A stretch of DNA of 64,000 bases from Acidimicrobiales bacterium (GTDB taxonomy: Bacteria > Actinomycetota > Acidimicrobiia > Acidimicrobiales > SHLQ01), in NCBI GenBank assembly GCA_020629635.1, contig JAHDCX010000006.1:28012-92011 (forward strand), read 5' to 3'. Under the pieces are notes generated by a model. The model saw only the letters and a program-made list of their open reading frames with translations. It ran no database searches and had not been told where the DNA came from. Shown piece by piece: positions 25,356-34,545 of the stretch. The position numbers and the translations under genes are program-made. Within the stretch, counting starts at the first letter, position 1; each line of letters opens with the position of its first letter.

Positions 25356-28300
25356 ATGTCGGGGTCCTTCACCCACCTGCACGTGCACACCGAATACTCG
25401 ATGCTCGACGGTGCGTCGCGCCTCGAGCCGCTCGTCGCGGCGGCCGCCGCCGATGGCCAGCCGGCGCTCGGGATCACCGACCACGGCAACATGTACGGCA
25501 TTCTCGATTTCTACAAGGCTTGCCGAGACCATGACATCAAGCCGATCCTCGGCACCGAGGCGTACATGGCCCACGAGCACCGCAGTGAGCGGCCCTCACG
25601 CCGCGGCAAGATGGACGATTCGGGTGGCTCGACCGATGGCGGCAAGAAGCTCTACTACCACCTGATCCTTCTTGCCGAGAACAACACCGGATACAAGAAC
25701 CTCATCCAGGTCGCGAGCCGAGCGTTTCTCGAGGGCTACTACTACAAGCCGCGCTGTGATTGGGAGGTGCTCGCCGAGCACTCCGAGGGGCTGATCGCCA
25801 CGACCGGCTGCCTCGGCGGTCAGGTCCTTCAGTCGCTCCTGCAGGGCAATTTCGATCAGGCGGTCGAGAAGGCCGGACGGCTGCAGGACATCTTCGGACG
25901 AGACAACCTGTTCGTCGAATTGCAGGATCACGGCATCCCCGAGCAGCACCGAACCAACCCGCAGCTACTCGAGATCGCAAAGAAGATCAACGCGCCGCTG
26001 CTCGCCACCAACGACAGCCACTACACGACCCAGGTCGACCATGCGGCCCACGACGCGCTGCTGTGCGTACAGACGGGTTCGCTCCGAAGCGATCCCGACC
26101 GCTTCAAATTCCACGGGGATCAGCACTACCTCAAGACTGCGGCCGAGATGCGCCACATGTTCCGTGAGGTCGAGGTCGCGTGTGACAACTCGTTGTGGAT
26201 TGCCGAACGGTGTGACGTGGAGATCGAGTTCGGTGAGCCACAGCTCCCGAGCTTTCCGCTTCCCGAAGGCTTCGAGAACGACGACGACTACCTCCGTCAC
26301 CTCACGATGGAGGGCGCAAAGAAGCGATGGGGAGACAAGCTGCCAGAGGCAGTCGTGGATCGGCTTGTTTTCGAGCTCGACGTGATCCGGAACATGGGGT
26401 TTTCGTCGTACTTCATCATCACGTGGGACCTGATCCGCTACGCCCGGGACAACAACATTCGTGTGGGCCCGGGTCGTGGGTCGGCCGCGGGGTGCGCGGT
26501 GGCGTACTGCTTGTGGATCACGGATCTCGATCCGATCAAGTACGACCTGTTGTTCGAGCGCTTCCTCAACCCGTCCCGTATCTCGATGCCCGACATCGAC
26601 ATGGATTTCGACTCCCGCTACCGGGATCAGATGATTCGCTACTGCGCGGAGCGGTACGGCCGCGATCACGTCGCCCAGATCGTGACCTTCAGCCAGATCA
26701 AGGCTCGAGCCGCGGTCCGTGATGCTGCTCGGGTGCTCGGCTATCCGTACTCGGTCGGCGACAAGGTCGCCAAGGCGATGCCTCCCTTGATCATGGGGCG
26801 CGACACCCCGCTCGAGTACTGCTTCACCAAGCACCCGAAGTACGACGCGGGCTACGCCCAGGCGGGTGAGCTCCGTGACATGGTGGCGAGCGATCCGGTG
26901 ACCGCCGAGGTCGTCGAGGTGGCGAAGGGTCTCGAAGGTCTGCGACGTTCGGACGGAATCCATGCGGCAGCCGTCGTGATCACGAAGGAGCCGCTCACCG
27001 AGTACCTCCCGATCCAACGCAAGCCCGAGTCCGGACAGGACCCCGCCGACGCACCGGTCGTCACGCAGTACGAGATGAACGGGGTCGAGTCACTGGGTCT
27101 GCTCAAGATGGACTTTCTCGGGCTCCGAAATCTCGACGTCATCGAAGACACGCTGGAGATGATCGGGAGAACTCAGGGTCATGACGTCGACATCGACAAC
27201 GTCGATCTGGACGATCTTTCGACCTATGAGCTACTTCAGCGAGGCGACACGATTGGGGTCTTCCAGCTCGAGTCGACCCCGATGCGTTCCCTGATGCGTT
27301 CGCTCGGACCGACGTCGTTCGACGACGTCGCGGCACTCGTCGCGCTCTATCGGCCCGGCCCGATGGAAGCGAACATGCACAACGACTACGCCGATCGCAA
27401 AAACGGCCGGCAGGCGGTCAGCTATCTCCACCCGGACGCCGAGGACATTCTCTCGGACACCTACGGACTCATGATCTACCAAGAGTCGATGATGCGGGTT
27501 GCGCAGAAGTTCGCCGGGTACTCGCTCGCCGACGCCGACTCCCTCCGCAAGGCCTGCGGCAAGAAGATCCGTGAAGTCATGGCCAAGGAGAAGGTCAAGT
27601 TCATCGAGGGATGTGAGAACACCGGTTACGGGACCGACATCGGTGAGCAATGGTGGGCGATCATCGAGCCGTTCGCGGACTACGCGTTCAACAAGAGCCA
27701 CAGCTACGGCTACGGCTTCGTCGCCTACCAAATCGCCTGGCTGAAGGCCCACTATCCCGTCGAGTATCTGGCCGCCCTGCTCACCTCGGTGAAAAGCTCG
27801 CTCGAGAAGGCCGCGGTCTACCTCAACGAGTGTCGAATCATGGGCATCGACGTGGTCGTTCCCGACATCAACGAGGCACGGGTCGACTTTCACCCAATCC
27901 CGGACCTGACCGACGCCGCCTCGCTCGGGCGCATCGTCTTCGGTCTGTCTGCGGTGCGCAACGTCGGCGAAGCGCTGGTCGAGTTGATTCTCGAGGAACG
28001 AGAGGCCAACGGACCCTTCGTCAGCTTCATCGACTTCATCGAGCGAGTCGACTATCAGGTGCTGAACAAGCGAACGGTGGAATCGCTGATCAAGGCCGGC
28101 GCGTTCGACTCGCTCGGCCATCCGCGGAAGGGACTCCTCGCCGTGCACGAGGTGCTGATCGATCGCACCGTCGCGTCACGCAAGGAACACGATCTCGGGG
28201 TCGCCACACTTTTTGGCGATCTGGGCGACGAGCCGTCCTTCGACGATCGCCCGGCAATTGCCGACATCGAGTTCGACAAGATGGCGAAGCTGGCCTTCGA

Positions 28301-28895
28301 GAAGGAGATGCTGGGGTTGTACATCTCCGACCACCCGCTGCTCGGCTACGAAGCGGCGCTCGCTCGGCGCTGCGATCTGACGGTCGGGTCGCTCGAGGAG
28401 CAGCCTGACGGAGCCTTCGTCCGCGTCGGTGGAGTCATCACCAACCTTCAGAAGAAGTGGACTCGCAAAGGCGATTTGATGGCGATCTTCGAACTCGAGG
28501 ATCTCGCCGGTTCGATCGAGGTGATGGTGTTTCCCCGCACGATGACGGAGCATGGCCACAAGCTCACCGACGATGCCATCGTGATCGTCCGGGGCCGTCT
28601 CGACAAACGAGACGACATCCCCAAGTTCATCGCCCAGGACCTCGAGGTCTTCGACAGCTCGCAGGTGTCGGAGACCGCGCCGATCCGCATTCAGCTCCCG
28701 ACGATGGCCCACGATCCGTCGGTCCTCGACAACCTGAAGGTGCTCCTCCGAGAACACCCGGGAGAATCCGACGTGTTCCTGCATCTCGACGATCGACAGA
28801 TCATTCGACTTCCGGACACGTTTCGAGTCGACACCGGGAACGGACTCGTGGCTCACTTGCGGGTTCTGCTCGGACCTGACGCCGTCCGGATCTGA
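25356..28895 (+). CDS. dnaE: DNA polymerase III alpha subunit DnaE
   Basis: The replicative polymerase, 1179 residues, of normal length. Domains in order: PHP (HLHVHTEYSMLDG at about residue 7), palm and fingers with GPGRGSAAGC near 372 and the catalytic PDIDMDFD near 412, a thumb and beta-binding part, tandem HhH and an OB fold (about residues 1000-1080, VRVGGVITNLQKKWTRKG). It starts at the ATG at 25356 after GAGGAG; the frame is open upstream but without family sequence. The 129-base gap before it holds a CCGAGCC/GGCTCGG hairpin (25237-25251), which may end the upstream transcript. Confidence 0.97.
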   Translation: MSGSFTHLHVHTEYSMLDGASRLEPLVAAAAADGQPALGITDHGNMYGILDFYKACRDHDIKPILGTEAYMAHEHRSERPSRRGKMDDSGGSTDGGKKLYYHLILLAENNTGYKNLIQVASRAFLEGYYYKPRCDWEVLAEHSEGLIATTGCLGGQVLQSLLQGNFDQAVEKAGRLQDIFGRDNLFVELQDHGIPEQHRTNPQLLEIAKKINAPLLATNDSHYTTQVDHAAHDALLCVQTGSLRSDPDRFKFHGDQHYLKTAAEMRHMFREVEVACDNSLWIAERCDVEIEFGEPQLPSFPLPEGFENDDDYLRHLTMEGAKKRWGDKLPEAVVDRLVFELDVIRNMGFSSYFIITWDLIRYARDNNIRVGPGRGSAAGCAVAYCLWITDLDPIKYDLLFERFLNPSRISMPDIDMDFDSRYRDQMIRYCAERYGRDHVAQIVTFSQIKARAAVRDAARVLGYPYSVGDKVAKAMPPLIMGRDTPLEYCFTKHPKYDAGYAQAGELRDMVASDPVTAEVVEVAKGLEGLRRSDGIHAAAVVITKEPLTEYLPIQRKPESGQDPADAPVVTQYEMNGVESLGLLKMDFLGLRNLDVIEDTLEMIGRTQGHDVDIDNVDLDDLSTYELLQRGDTIGVFQLESTPMRSLMRSLGPTSFDDVAALVALYRPGPMEANMHNDYADRKNGRQAVSYLHPDAEDILSDTYGLMIYQESMMRVAQKFAGYSLADADSLRKACGKKIREVMAKEKVKFIEGCENTGYGTDIGEQWWAIIEPFADYAFNKSHSYGYGFVAYQIAWLKAHYPVEYLAALLTSVKSSLEKAAVYLNECRIMGIDVVVPDINEARVDFHPIPDLTDAASLGRIVFGLSAVRNVGEALVELILEEREANGPFVSFIDFIERVDYQVLNKRTVESLIKAGAFDSLGHPRKGLLAVHEVLIDRTVASRKEHDLGVATLFGDLGDEPSFDDRPAIADIEFDKMAKLAFEKEMLGLYISDHPLLGYEAALARRCDLTVGSLEEQPDGAFVRVGGVITNLQKKWTRKGDLMAIFELEDLAGSIEVMVFPRTMTEHGHKLTDDAIVIVRGRLDKRDDIPKFIAQDLEVFDSSQVSETAPIRIQLPTMAHDPSVLDNLKVLLREHPGESDVFLHLDDRQIIRLPDTFRVDTGNGLVAHLRVLLGPDAVRI

Positions 28896-28976
28896 GCGGA
28901 TCCCAGTTTGCGCAACCTGCCGCGGATCGGCTGGACTTGTGCAGGCGAGACCACGACCCAAAGGGCGCAATCTGCA

Positions 28977-29645
28977 ATGGCACTCGAGGTGGACACCAAA
29001 GACTGCAACGCACTCAGCGATGCGGAGATCGCCGAGATCTCCGACTTGTGTGCCGAAGGACCGGTTCCGTGGGAGGTCGGCACGATCTCGAAGCAGACCG
29101 AAGAGTGGGTCCTGTGTTCGCAGGCCACCGAGAACGGTCGGCTGAAGGGGTTCGCCTTCTACACGCTCGAGCGGATCGGGGGCACGCCGGCGATCATCAT
29201 CGGTCTCGGAAGTGTCGCTCGTCAGTCCAAGCGCGACTCGGTCCTGAAGGGGATCGTCACCGATCTGATGCACCGTGCGGTGATGGCGTTCCCCGACGAG
29301 GACGTCATCGTCGGCGTGCGGCTTCAGACGGCCGCGGGGTTCGAACTGCTCAAGGCATTTGACGATGTCGTGCCACGGCCGGACCACAAGGCATCTGGCG
29401 AAGAACGTGCCTGGGGCCGTCGATTCGCGAAGCGTTTCGGCATTTCCCCGCTCCGGTACGCCGACCGGTCCTTCATCGGAAGCGGTGATGGATCGCTGCC
29501 ATGTGTGTTCGACCACGAGTCCTCGAAGCCAGAAGCGAGCGACGATTCGGTGACGGCGTTCTTTGCCGACGCAGACATCGCCAATGGCGACGTACTGCTG
29601 GCGTTCGGCTGGGCGATGTCGGAGGACCTTGCCAAGTACGCCTGA
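28977..29645 (+). CDS. Conserved-looking hypothetical protein, possible acetyltransferase fold
   Basis: A 222-residue soluble acidic protein. The middle (EEWVLCSQATENGRLKGFAFYTLERIGGTPAIIIGLGSV then LKGIVTDLMHRAVMAF) looks like the strand-helix pattern of a GNAT fold, but no acetyl-CoA loop is evident, so I do not assign a function. Codon use fits the neighbours. The ATG at 28977 has only a distant AAAGGG. It overlaps the start of the nitroreductase gene, which suggests a common mRNA. Confidence 0.6.
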   Translation: MALEVDTKDCNALSDAEIAEISDLCAEGPVPWEVGTISKQTEEWVLCSQATENGRLKGFAFYTLERIGGTPAIIIGLGSVARQSKRDSVLKGIVTDLMHRAVMAFPDEDVIVGVRLQTAAGFELLKAFDDVVPRPDHKASGEERAWGRRFAKRFGISPLRYADRSFIGSGDGSLPCVFDHESSKPEASDDSVTAFFADADIANGDVLLAFGWAMSEDLAKYA

Positions 29646-30252
29646 CGACTTCGCACGGGTCATCCGGCGTCGCCGGATGACCCGCAACTTCGACGGGCGG
29701 CCGGTGGACCCGAAGGATCTCGAGCAACTCGAGTCGTGGTATTTCCGCGGCCCGAATGCGGGCAACACCGATGCGCTCGACCTTGTGGTCCTGAACGCTC
29801 CCGAGATTTCGGCGTATTGGACAACGACGCTGCCGTCGCCTCGCCGCGAACATTTCCCGTGGCCGGGACTCCTTAATGCACCGGTGTTGCTGATCCCGTA
29901 TGTGAATCCCGACGCCTACGTGCAGCGGTACGGCGAGCCGGACAAGGCGACGACGGGATTTGGTGACGGGCAGGATGCCTGGCCGGTCCCGTATTGGTGG
30001 ATCGACGGCGGAGCGGCAGTCGAGAACGTGCTGCTCGGTTGTGCTGCGCTCGATCTCGGCGTGTGCTTCTTCGGTCAGTTCGGCCACGAACCGGCCGTCG
30101 CCGAGCTGCTGGGTGTGCCAGCCGGACGCCGCGCCCTTGGCACGCTCGCTGTTGGACACCGAGACGACAGCGACCGCCCCAGTGCGTCCGTGAGCCGGGT
30201 CCATCGGCCGCTTGGGGAGCGGGTCCACCGTGGAGGTTGGGGCCATGGCTGA
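29629..30252 (+). CDS. Nitroreductase-family flavoprotein
   Basis: A 207-residue FMN-dependent nitroreductase-fold protein: VIRRRRMTRNFDGRPVDP at the N terminus (FMN phosphate site), then PYWWIDGGAAVENVLLGCAALDLGVCFFG and a C-terminal LLGVPAGRRALGTLAVGH. The proposed TTG start at 29629 follows GGAGGA and overlaps the gene before it by 17 bases; an ATG at 29677 would cut into the conserved arginine stretch. It overlaps menA by eight bases, so a link to quinone metabolism is possible but unproven. Confidence 0.78.
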   Translation: MPSTPDDFARVIRRRRMTRNFDGRPVDPKDLEQLESWYFRGPNAGNTDALDLVVLNAPEISAYWTTTLPSPRREHFPWPGLLNAPVLLIPYVNPDAYVQRYGEPDKATTGFGDGQDAWPVPYWWIDGGAAVENVLLGCAALDLGVCFFGQFGHEPAVAELLGVPAGRRALGTLAVGHRDDSDRPSASVSRVHRPLGERVHRGGWGHG

Positions 30253-31132
30253 TCCCGCGCCGCGCGGAGCGGCATTGTGGTTGGCGGGGGCCCGTCCAAA
30301 GACGCTTCCCGCCGCCGTCGTGCCGGTGATCGTGGGCACCGCTGCGGTTGCCGACGACGCCTTCGTGGCGTGGAGATTCGTCGCGGCGATGGTGGTCGCG
30401 CTCGCACTCCAGGTCGCGACCAACTACGCGAACGACTACTCCGACGGGATCCGAGGCACCGACGATGATCGGGTCGGGCCGCTGCGATTGGTCGGGTCGG
30501 GGCTCGTTCCGGCTGCCCAGGTAAAGCGCGCCGTCATCATGTCCTTCGCAGTGGCGGCCGTCGCCGGGTTGACGCTCGTTCTGGCCGTTTCGCCCTGGCT
30601 TCTGCTCGTCGGCGTCGCGTCGATCCTGGCAGGGTGGTTCTATACCGGCGGCTCCAACCCGTACGGCTATCTGGGATTGGGGGAGCTGTTCGTCTTTGTC
30701 TTCTTCGGGCTCGTGGCAACGATCGGCTCCGCCTTTGTCCAGATCGAGACGTGGAGTTGGTTGTCGGCCGTCCTGGCGGTCCCCGTCGGTGTGTTCGCCA
30801 CTGCGCTGCTCATCGTCAACAACCTCCGTGACCGGGTTGGTGACGCAGCGTCGGGTAAACGGACGGTGGCGGTCAGGATCGGTGATCGGGCGACGCGGAT
30901 TCTGTACTCGGTCGCCCTGATCGGGGCCTTCGTCGTGATCGCCGTCACCGCGGTGTCGGTAGACCGGATCGGAATTCTGCTCGGCGGCGTCGGGCTCGTG
31001 GCAGCCGTGCCGGCGATTGGGGCGGTGCTCGGGGGAGCGACCGGGCGAGCGCTCATCCCGGTACTGGAAGCGACCGGACGAACCCAGCTCCTCGCCGGGG
31101 TCGGACTGGCGCTCGGCCTCGTGTTGACCTGA
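30245..31132 (+). CDS. menA: 1,4-dihydroxy-2-naphthoate polyprenyltransferase MenA
   Basis: An integral membrane UbiA-family prenyltransferase of 295 residues, about eight membrane segments. The first Asp-rich motif is NYANDYSDGIRGTDDDR (about residues 64-80) and the second NNLRDRVGDAASGKRT (NxxRDxxxD). It joins dihydroxynaphthoate to a polyprenyl chain in menaquinone synthesis. The ATG at 30245 has GGAGG eight bases upstream. menG, the next pathway step, lies convergently with no bases between the two stop codons. Confidence 0.9.
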   Translation: MADPAPRGAALWLAGARPKTLPAAVVPVIVGTAAVADDAFVAWRFVAAMVVALALQVATNYANDYSDGIRGTDDDRVGPLRLVGSGLVPAAQVKRAVIMSFAVAAVAGLTLVLAVSPWLLLVGVASILAGWFYTGGSNPYGYLGLGELFVFVFFGLVATIGSAFVQIETWSWLSAVLAVPVGVFATALLIVNNLRDRVGDAASGKRTVAVRIGDRATRILYSVALIGAFVVIAVTAVSVDRIGILLGGVGLVAAVPAIGAVLGGATGRALIPVLEATGRTQLLAGVGLALGLVLT

Positions 31133-31906
31133 TTACGCAGCGCGAGTCGCGGTGATCAACTGTGCGGCGCCGAGTGTGAGTTGGCGGTGTTGGACCTCAT
31201 GGAATCCTGCGCTTCGGAGGGTCTCGAGCAGCGTGTCGCGCGGCGGAAGGTACGCGAGCGATCGCGGAAGATAGGCATAGGCCCGACGATCGGAGAGCAG
31301 GCCGCCGATCAGGGGAACGATGGTTCCGAAGTACAACCCATGTCCCGCTCGTGCGAGTGGATTGTCGGGTTCGGACGCGTCGAGCAAGGCAACTCGGCCC
31401 CCGGGGCGAACGATCCGACCGAGTTCGACGAAGACAGAGGCCAGATCAACAAAGTTGCGCAACGCGAATCCGCACGTGACCGCGTCGACCGAACCCGTGG
31501 CCACGGGCATCGCCATTCCGTCTCCTTGGAGCAGAGGTGCATCGGTCCGCGCCGCTGACAACATGCCGAAACTGAAATCGACGCCGATGCTCCGGTAGCC
31601 GTGCTCGTCGAGCTCTCGGCAGAAGTCTCCGGTTCCGGTCGCAACGTCGAGGACCACCGATCCCGCCGGCAGGGCCAAGGAGTCGATTGCCTTGCGGCGC
31701 CACTTGACGTCGAGCCGGAAGGTCATGATCCGGTTGATGAGGTCGTATCGGGGGGCGATCGTGTCGAACATCGCCTGAACCGCCCGCCCTTTGTCCTTGC
31801 CTTGCGGCAGCGGTGCGTCGGGGTCGGGGAGCCCGGTTGTCGACCGGTCGACCGCACCGCGGCCCACCGGAGTCGATGAGGATCGTTGCGGTGTCGTCGG
31901 TTCCAC
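31133..31906 (-). CDS. menG: Demethylmenaquinone methyltransferase MenG/UbiE
   Basis: A 257-residue class I SAM methyltransferase of the UbiE family: FDTIAPRYDLINRIMTFRLDVKWRRKAI (about residues 47-74), the SAM loop VLDVATGTGDFC, the FALRNFVDL motif and GGRVALLDASEP. It does the last methylation of menaquinone. The GTG start at 31906 is six bases after TAGCCT on the minus strand, so it is leaderless. Its stop abuts that of menA. Confidence 0.93.
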   Translation of the reverse strand: MEPTTPQRSSSTPVGRGAVDRSTTGLPDPDAPLPQGKDKGRAVQAMFDTIAPRYDLINRIMTFRLDVKWRRKAIDSLALPAGSVVLDVATGTGDFCRELDEHGYRSIGVDFSFGMLSAARTDAPLLQGDGMAMPVATGSVDAVTCGFALRNFVDLASVFVELGRIVRPGGRVALLDASEPDNPLARAGHGLYFGTIVPLIGGLLSDRRAYAYLPRSLAYLPPRDTLLETLRSAGFHEVQHRQLTLGAAQLITATRAA

Positions 31907-31912
31907 ATCGCA

Positions 31913-31918
31913 AGGCTA
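31913..31918 (-). promoter_or_regulatory. -10 hexamer of the leaderless menG promoter
   Basis: TAGCCT on the minus strand, six bases before the GTG at 31906, with no Shine-Dalgarno in between. Confidence 0.5.
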
Positions 31919-31977
31919 CGGGCGGTGTCGGGTGTCTGGTTGATCGGTTGGTCCGGGATCCACGCGTCCCGCACCGC

Positions 31978-31983
31978 TATCGT
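31978..31983 (+). promoter_or_regulatory. -10 hexamer of a leaderless promoter
   Basis: TATCGT ends eight bases before the GTG at 31992; the spacer GAGCGCCC has no ribosome site. Confidence 0.5.
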
Positions 31984-31991
31984 GAGCGCCC

Positions 31992-32507
31992 GTGAGTGGA
32001 GACTCCCGCGAGGACGAAGTCGCTGACCTGGCCAAGCGTGCGGCGATGGCCGCTTCCGAACGTCGCCGTCGCCGTCGTTCGGGAGGAGGGCGCTCCGCCG
32101 ACGAGGCGGATCCCGAAATGATGTTGCGCATCGGAGAGGCGCTCGAACGAATCCAGCAGTCGTGCACGTTGTTTGATGGTGCGCTGCTGGTGCGAGGAGT
32201 CGAGACCCTCCCGCTCATCAGTTTGCTTCCGGACGAGGATCCCGAGGAAGCGCGGCGGATATTGACCCGCGCCGCAACGAATACGCGTGGAGCGATGGAT
32301 CAGTTCGTCGACGCACAGATTGGTGGATTCGTCGACCAGGTGACGTCCACCGAACGAGGCGCAATCCTCGCAAAACGACTCGGGGACGATCTGTTGCTTG
32401 TCGCGACCGTCGGATACCCACCCGACATCGCCCCGGTATGGAAGGCGATCGCCGACGCGCAGGACGAGATCGTCGACGCCGCGGCCAAGCTGTTCGGCGA
32501 CGACTAG
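31992..32507 (+). CDS. Hypothetical protein
   Basis: A 171-residue soluble protein with a basic stretch (RRRRRRSGGGR at about residues 25-35) and a helical remainder (MMLRIGEALERIQQSCTLFDGALLVRGVETLP onward). I do not recognise it. Good codon bias and a TATCGT hexamer eight bases before its GTG argue that it is real and leaderless. It is divergent from menG and ends four bases before the convergent rhomboid gene. Confidence 0.6.
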   Translation: MSGDSREDEVADLAKRAAMAASERRRRRRSGGGRSADEADPEMMLRIGEALERIQQSCTLFDGALLVRGVETLPLISLLPDEDPEEARRILTRAATNTRGAMDQFVDAQIGGFVDQVTSTERGAILAKRLGDDLLLVATVGYPPDIAPVWKAIADAQDEIVDAAAKLFGDD

Positions 32508-32511
32508 TCGG

Positions 32512-33417
32512 TCAGGATTCGCGGCGTTTGCGCATGTCCTTGGAGTGCTGTTCCAGTCGGCGCTTCTGTTCCTTGGTGAGACTCTCCAAGCCCTGCTCGG
32601 AGACCTGATCGAGAAGCGCATCGATCTCCGCGTCGCTCGCGGCGTTGGTCGGTGGCGGCACGGCCTGCAAGTGGTTCGACTTGTTGCGGGCTCGACGTCG
32701 CTTCGGGGCAGATTGACGACGAGGGGCGGATTCTCCGGTGACAAACGCCGGAACAGGCACGGTCGGGATCCACTCGACGGAGGGCGCGAATCCGAGGGAG
32801 CGAGTTCCGATCAATCCGATTGCGCCGCTCGCCAGCAGCATGACGAGGTCGGGGAGACCGCGGCTGGCCAGGATGCCGAGCAGTCGCACGACGAAGATGA
32901 ACGCGACGAGCACCCAGAACGGAATCCCGAAGAACGACCGTGCCTGGGGCATGGCGGCCGCGAAGCCGGCGGCGAGTCCGAGGAACGGAAGGCTCAGCCC
33001 GAACTCGAAGGCCTCGGTGCCGACGATCGTCCCGGCCACGACGCCAAGGAACCCGGTGATCAGGATCAGCGCGCCCAACAGGGCCGCGTAGGGCTTGCGG
33101 CCGAGCATGCCCTCGAACTGGGTGCCGATCATGTAGAAGAACAACAGACCCAGCAGCGCCCAGAAGAAGTCGCTGTCGGGGGGAATGAACCACGTGACGA
33201 GGCGCCACAGCTGCCCGCCGGTGAGGGCCGAGTTTCGGAGAATGAGCGCCTGGCTCACGGTGCCGATTCCGCCCTCGGCCACCACCAGAAGAATGCCGAG
33301 CACTCCGAGCCCCGTCACGGCGACCGTGGTGGTCACGGCCACCGAACCGAGGGTGAACCACGGGTCACCACCAGCACCGCGGGAGAACGGGCTCTGGAAT
33401 GCATACCGGTCAGCCAT
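32512..33417 (-). CDS. Rhomboid-like membrane protein, probably not a protease
   Basis: A 301-residue protein with about six membrane segments in rhomboid arrangement (QLWRLVTWFIPP after the first segment; FFWALLGLLFFYMIGTQFEGMLGRKPY) and a basic cytoplasmic tail ending in LDQVSEQGLESLTKEQKRRLEQHSKDMRKRR, a tail seen in actinobacterial rhomboids. The GxSG serine motif expected in the fourth segment reads GLAAG and the sixth has no catalytic His, so it is a pseudoprotease or derlin-like. The start ATG is seven bases after TACCCT. Confidence 0.75.
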   Translation of the reverse strand: MADRYAFQSPFSRGAGGDPWFTLGSVAVTTTVAVTGLGVLGILLVVAEGGIGTVSQALILRNSALTGGQLWRLVTWFIPPDSDFFWALLGLLFFYMIGTQFEGMLGRKPYAALLGALILITGFLGVVAGTIVGTEAFEFGLSLPFLGLAAGFAAAMPQARSFFGIPFWVLVAFIFVVRLLGILASRGLPDLVMLLASGAIGLIGTRSLGFAPSVEWIPTVPVPAFVTGESAPRRQSAPKRRRARNKSNHLQAVPPPTNAASDAEIDALLDQVSEQGLESLTKEQKRRLEQHSKDMRKRRES

Positions 33418-33424
33418 TGCGTTC

Positions 33425-33430
33425 AGGGTA
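33425..33430 (-). promoter_or_regulatory. -10 hexamer of the leaderless rhomboid-gene promoter
   Basis: TACCCT on the minus strand, seven bases before the ATG at 33417, no ribosome site. Confidence 0.45.
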
Positions 33431-33456
33431 CATCGCCGCTGGCTGCGGTGGCCGAA

Positions 33457-34545
33457 CTACTCGGGGCGGCGTCGACGGCGTGGCGAGGCGACGGTGGCGC
33501 CGTTCGTGTCGGCCCGCAGCTGGCCGCACGCAGCGTCGATGTCGGTGCCACGGTTCTGGCGAATCGTCGCGTTCGTGCCTCGTTGGCGAAGCAGATCCCG
33601 GAACTCCTGGACCCGTGCAGGACTCGAGCCGACGGTTGGGTACCCGGGTGTCGGATTGAGCGGTATCAGATTGACGTGGGCTCGGAGCCGTCGGCACAGT
33701 GTGGCGAGCGCGACGGCTTGAGCATCGGTGTCGTTGACGCCGGCGATCATCGCCCATTCGAAGGTCAGGCGGCGCCGTGACGCTGCGGTCCACTCTTCGC
33801 AGGCGTCAGCGAGGACCTCGATGGGCCACCGCGAGTTGATCGGGATCATCTGGTCCCTGACTTCGTCGGTGGCGGCGTGGAGGGAGACGGCCAAACCGAC
33901 TGGCAGCGCTTCTTTTGCCATGCGGCGAATCCCCGGCACCAGCCCGACCGTCGACACGGTGAGGTTTCGTGCGGACAAGCCGAGGTCACCGTGAATTCGA
34001 CGAATCGCAGTCCACACGGCGTCGTAGTTGGCGAGCGGTTCGCCCATCCCCATGAAGACGACGTTGGAGAGTCTCCGAGGCTGTGCCGCTCGTCGAGCCC
34101 GAATGACTTGTTCGAGGATCTCTCCGACGCCGAGCTGACGCCGAAATCCCATCTGGCCTGTCGCACAGAAGTCGCATCCCATCGCGCACCCCGCCTGAGA
34201 GGAGATGCAGACGGTCGATCGATCTCGGTAATGCATGAGGACGGTCTCGACGGAGTCGCCATCGGCGAGGCTCCAGAGCCACTTGACCGTCTGATCGTTG
34301 TCGGCACGTTTCTGGACGTGTTCGACGAGCGAAACGGGGTGCGCCTCGGCGAGCTCGGCCCGAAGACGCTTGGGAAGAGTCGTGATCTCGTCGAGCGTTC
34401 GGCCTTCGGTGTACAAGCCCTCCCAGAGCTGGTCGATCCGGTACCGCGGTTCTCCGGCGAGGGCGTCGGCCAGCGCGGCCCGATCCAGGTCGTACAGCGT
34501 CGGCGGAGCATCGGGTCCGGGTGAGACCGCATCGGGCGGCGTCAC
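33457..34545 (-). CDS. rlmN: Dual-specificity 23S rRNA/tRNA m2A methyltransferase RlmN
   Basis: A 362-residue radical SAM methyltransferase. It carries the 4Fe-4S motif CAMGCDFC (CxxxCxxC, near residues 118-125), the MGMGEPLANYDAV stretch and SLHAATDEVRDQMIP. It makes 2-methyladenosine at A2503 of 23S rRNA and A37 of tRNAs. It starts with a GTG that overlaps the stop of the mshD-like gene (GTGA), so the two are co-transcribed. Confidence 0.94.
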   Translation of the reverse strand: MTPPDAVSPGPDAPPTLYDLDRAALADALAGEPRYRIDQLWEGLYTEGRTLDEITTLPKRLRAELAEAHPVSLVEHVQKRADNDQTVKWLWSLADGDSVETVLMHYRDRSTVCISSQAGCAMGCDFCATGQMGFRRQLGVGEILEQVIRARRAAQPRRLSNVVFMGMGEPLANYDAVWTAIRRIHGDLGLSARNLTVSTVGLVPGIRRMAKEALPVGLAVSLHAATDEVRDQMIPINSRWPIEVLADACEEWTAASRRRLTFEWAMIAGVNDTDAQAVALATLCRRLRAHVNLIPLNPTPGYPTVGSSPARVQEFRDLLRQRGTNATIRQNRGTDIDAACGQLRADTNGATVASPRRRRRPE

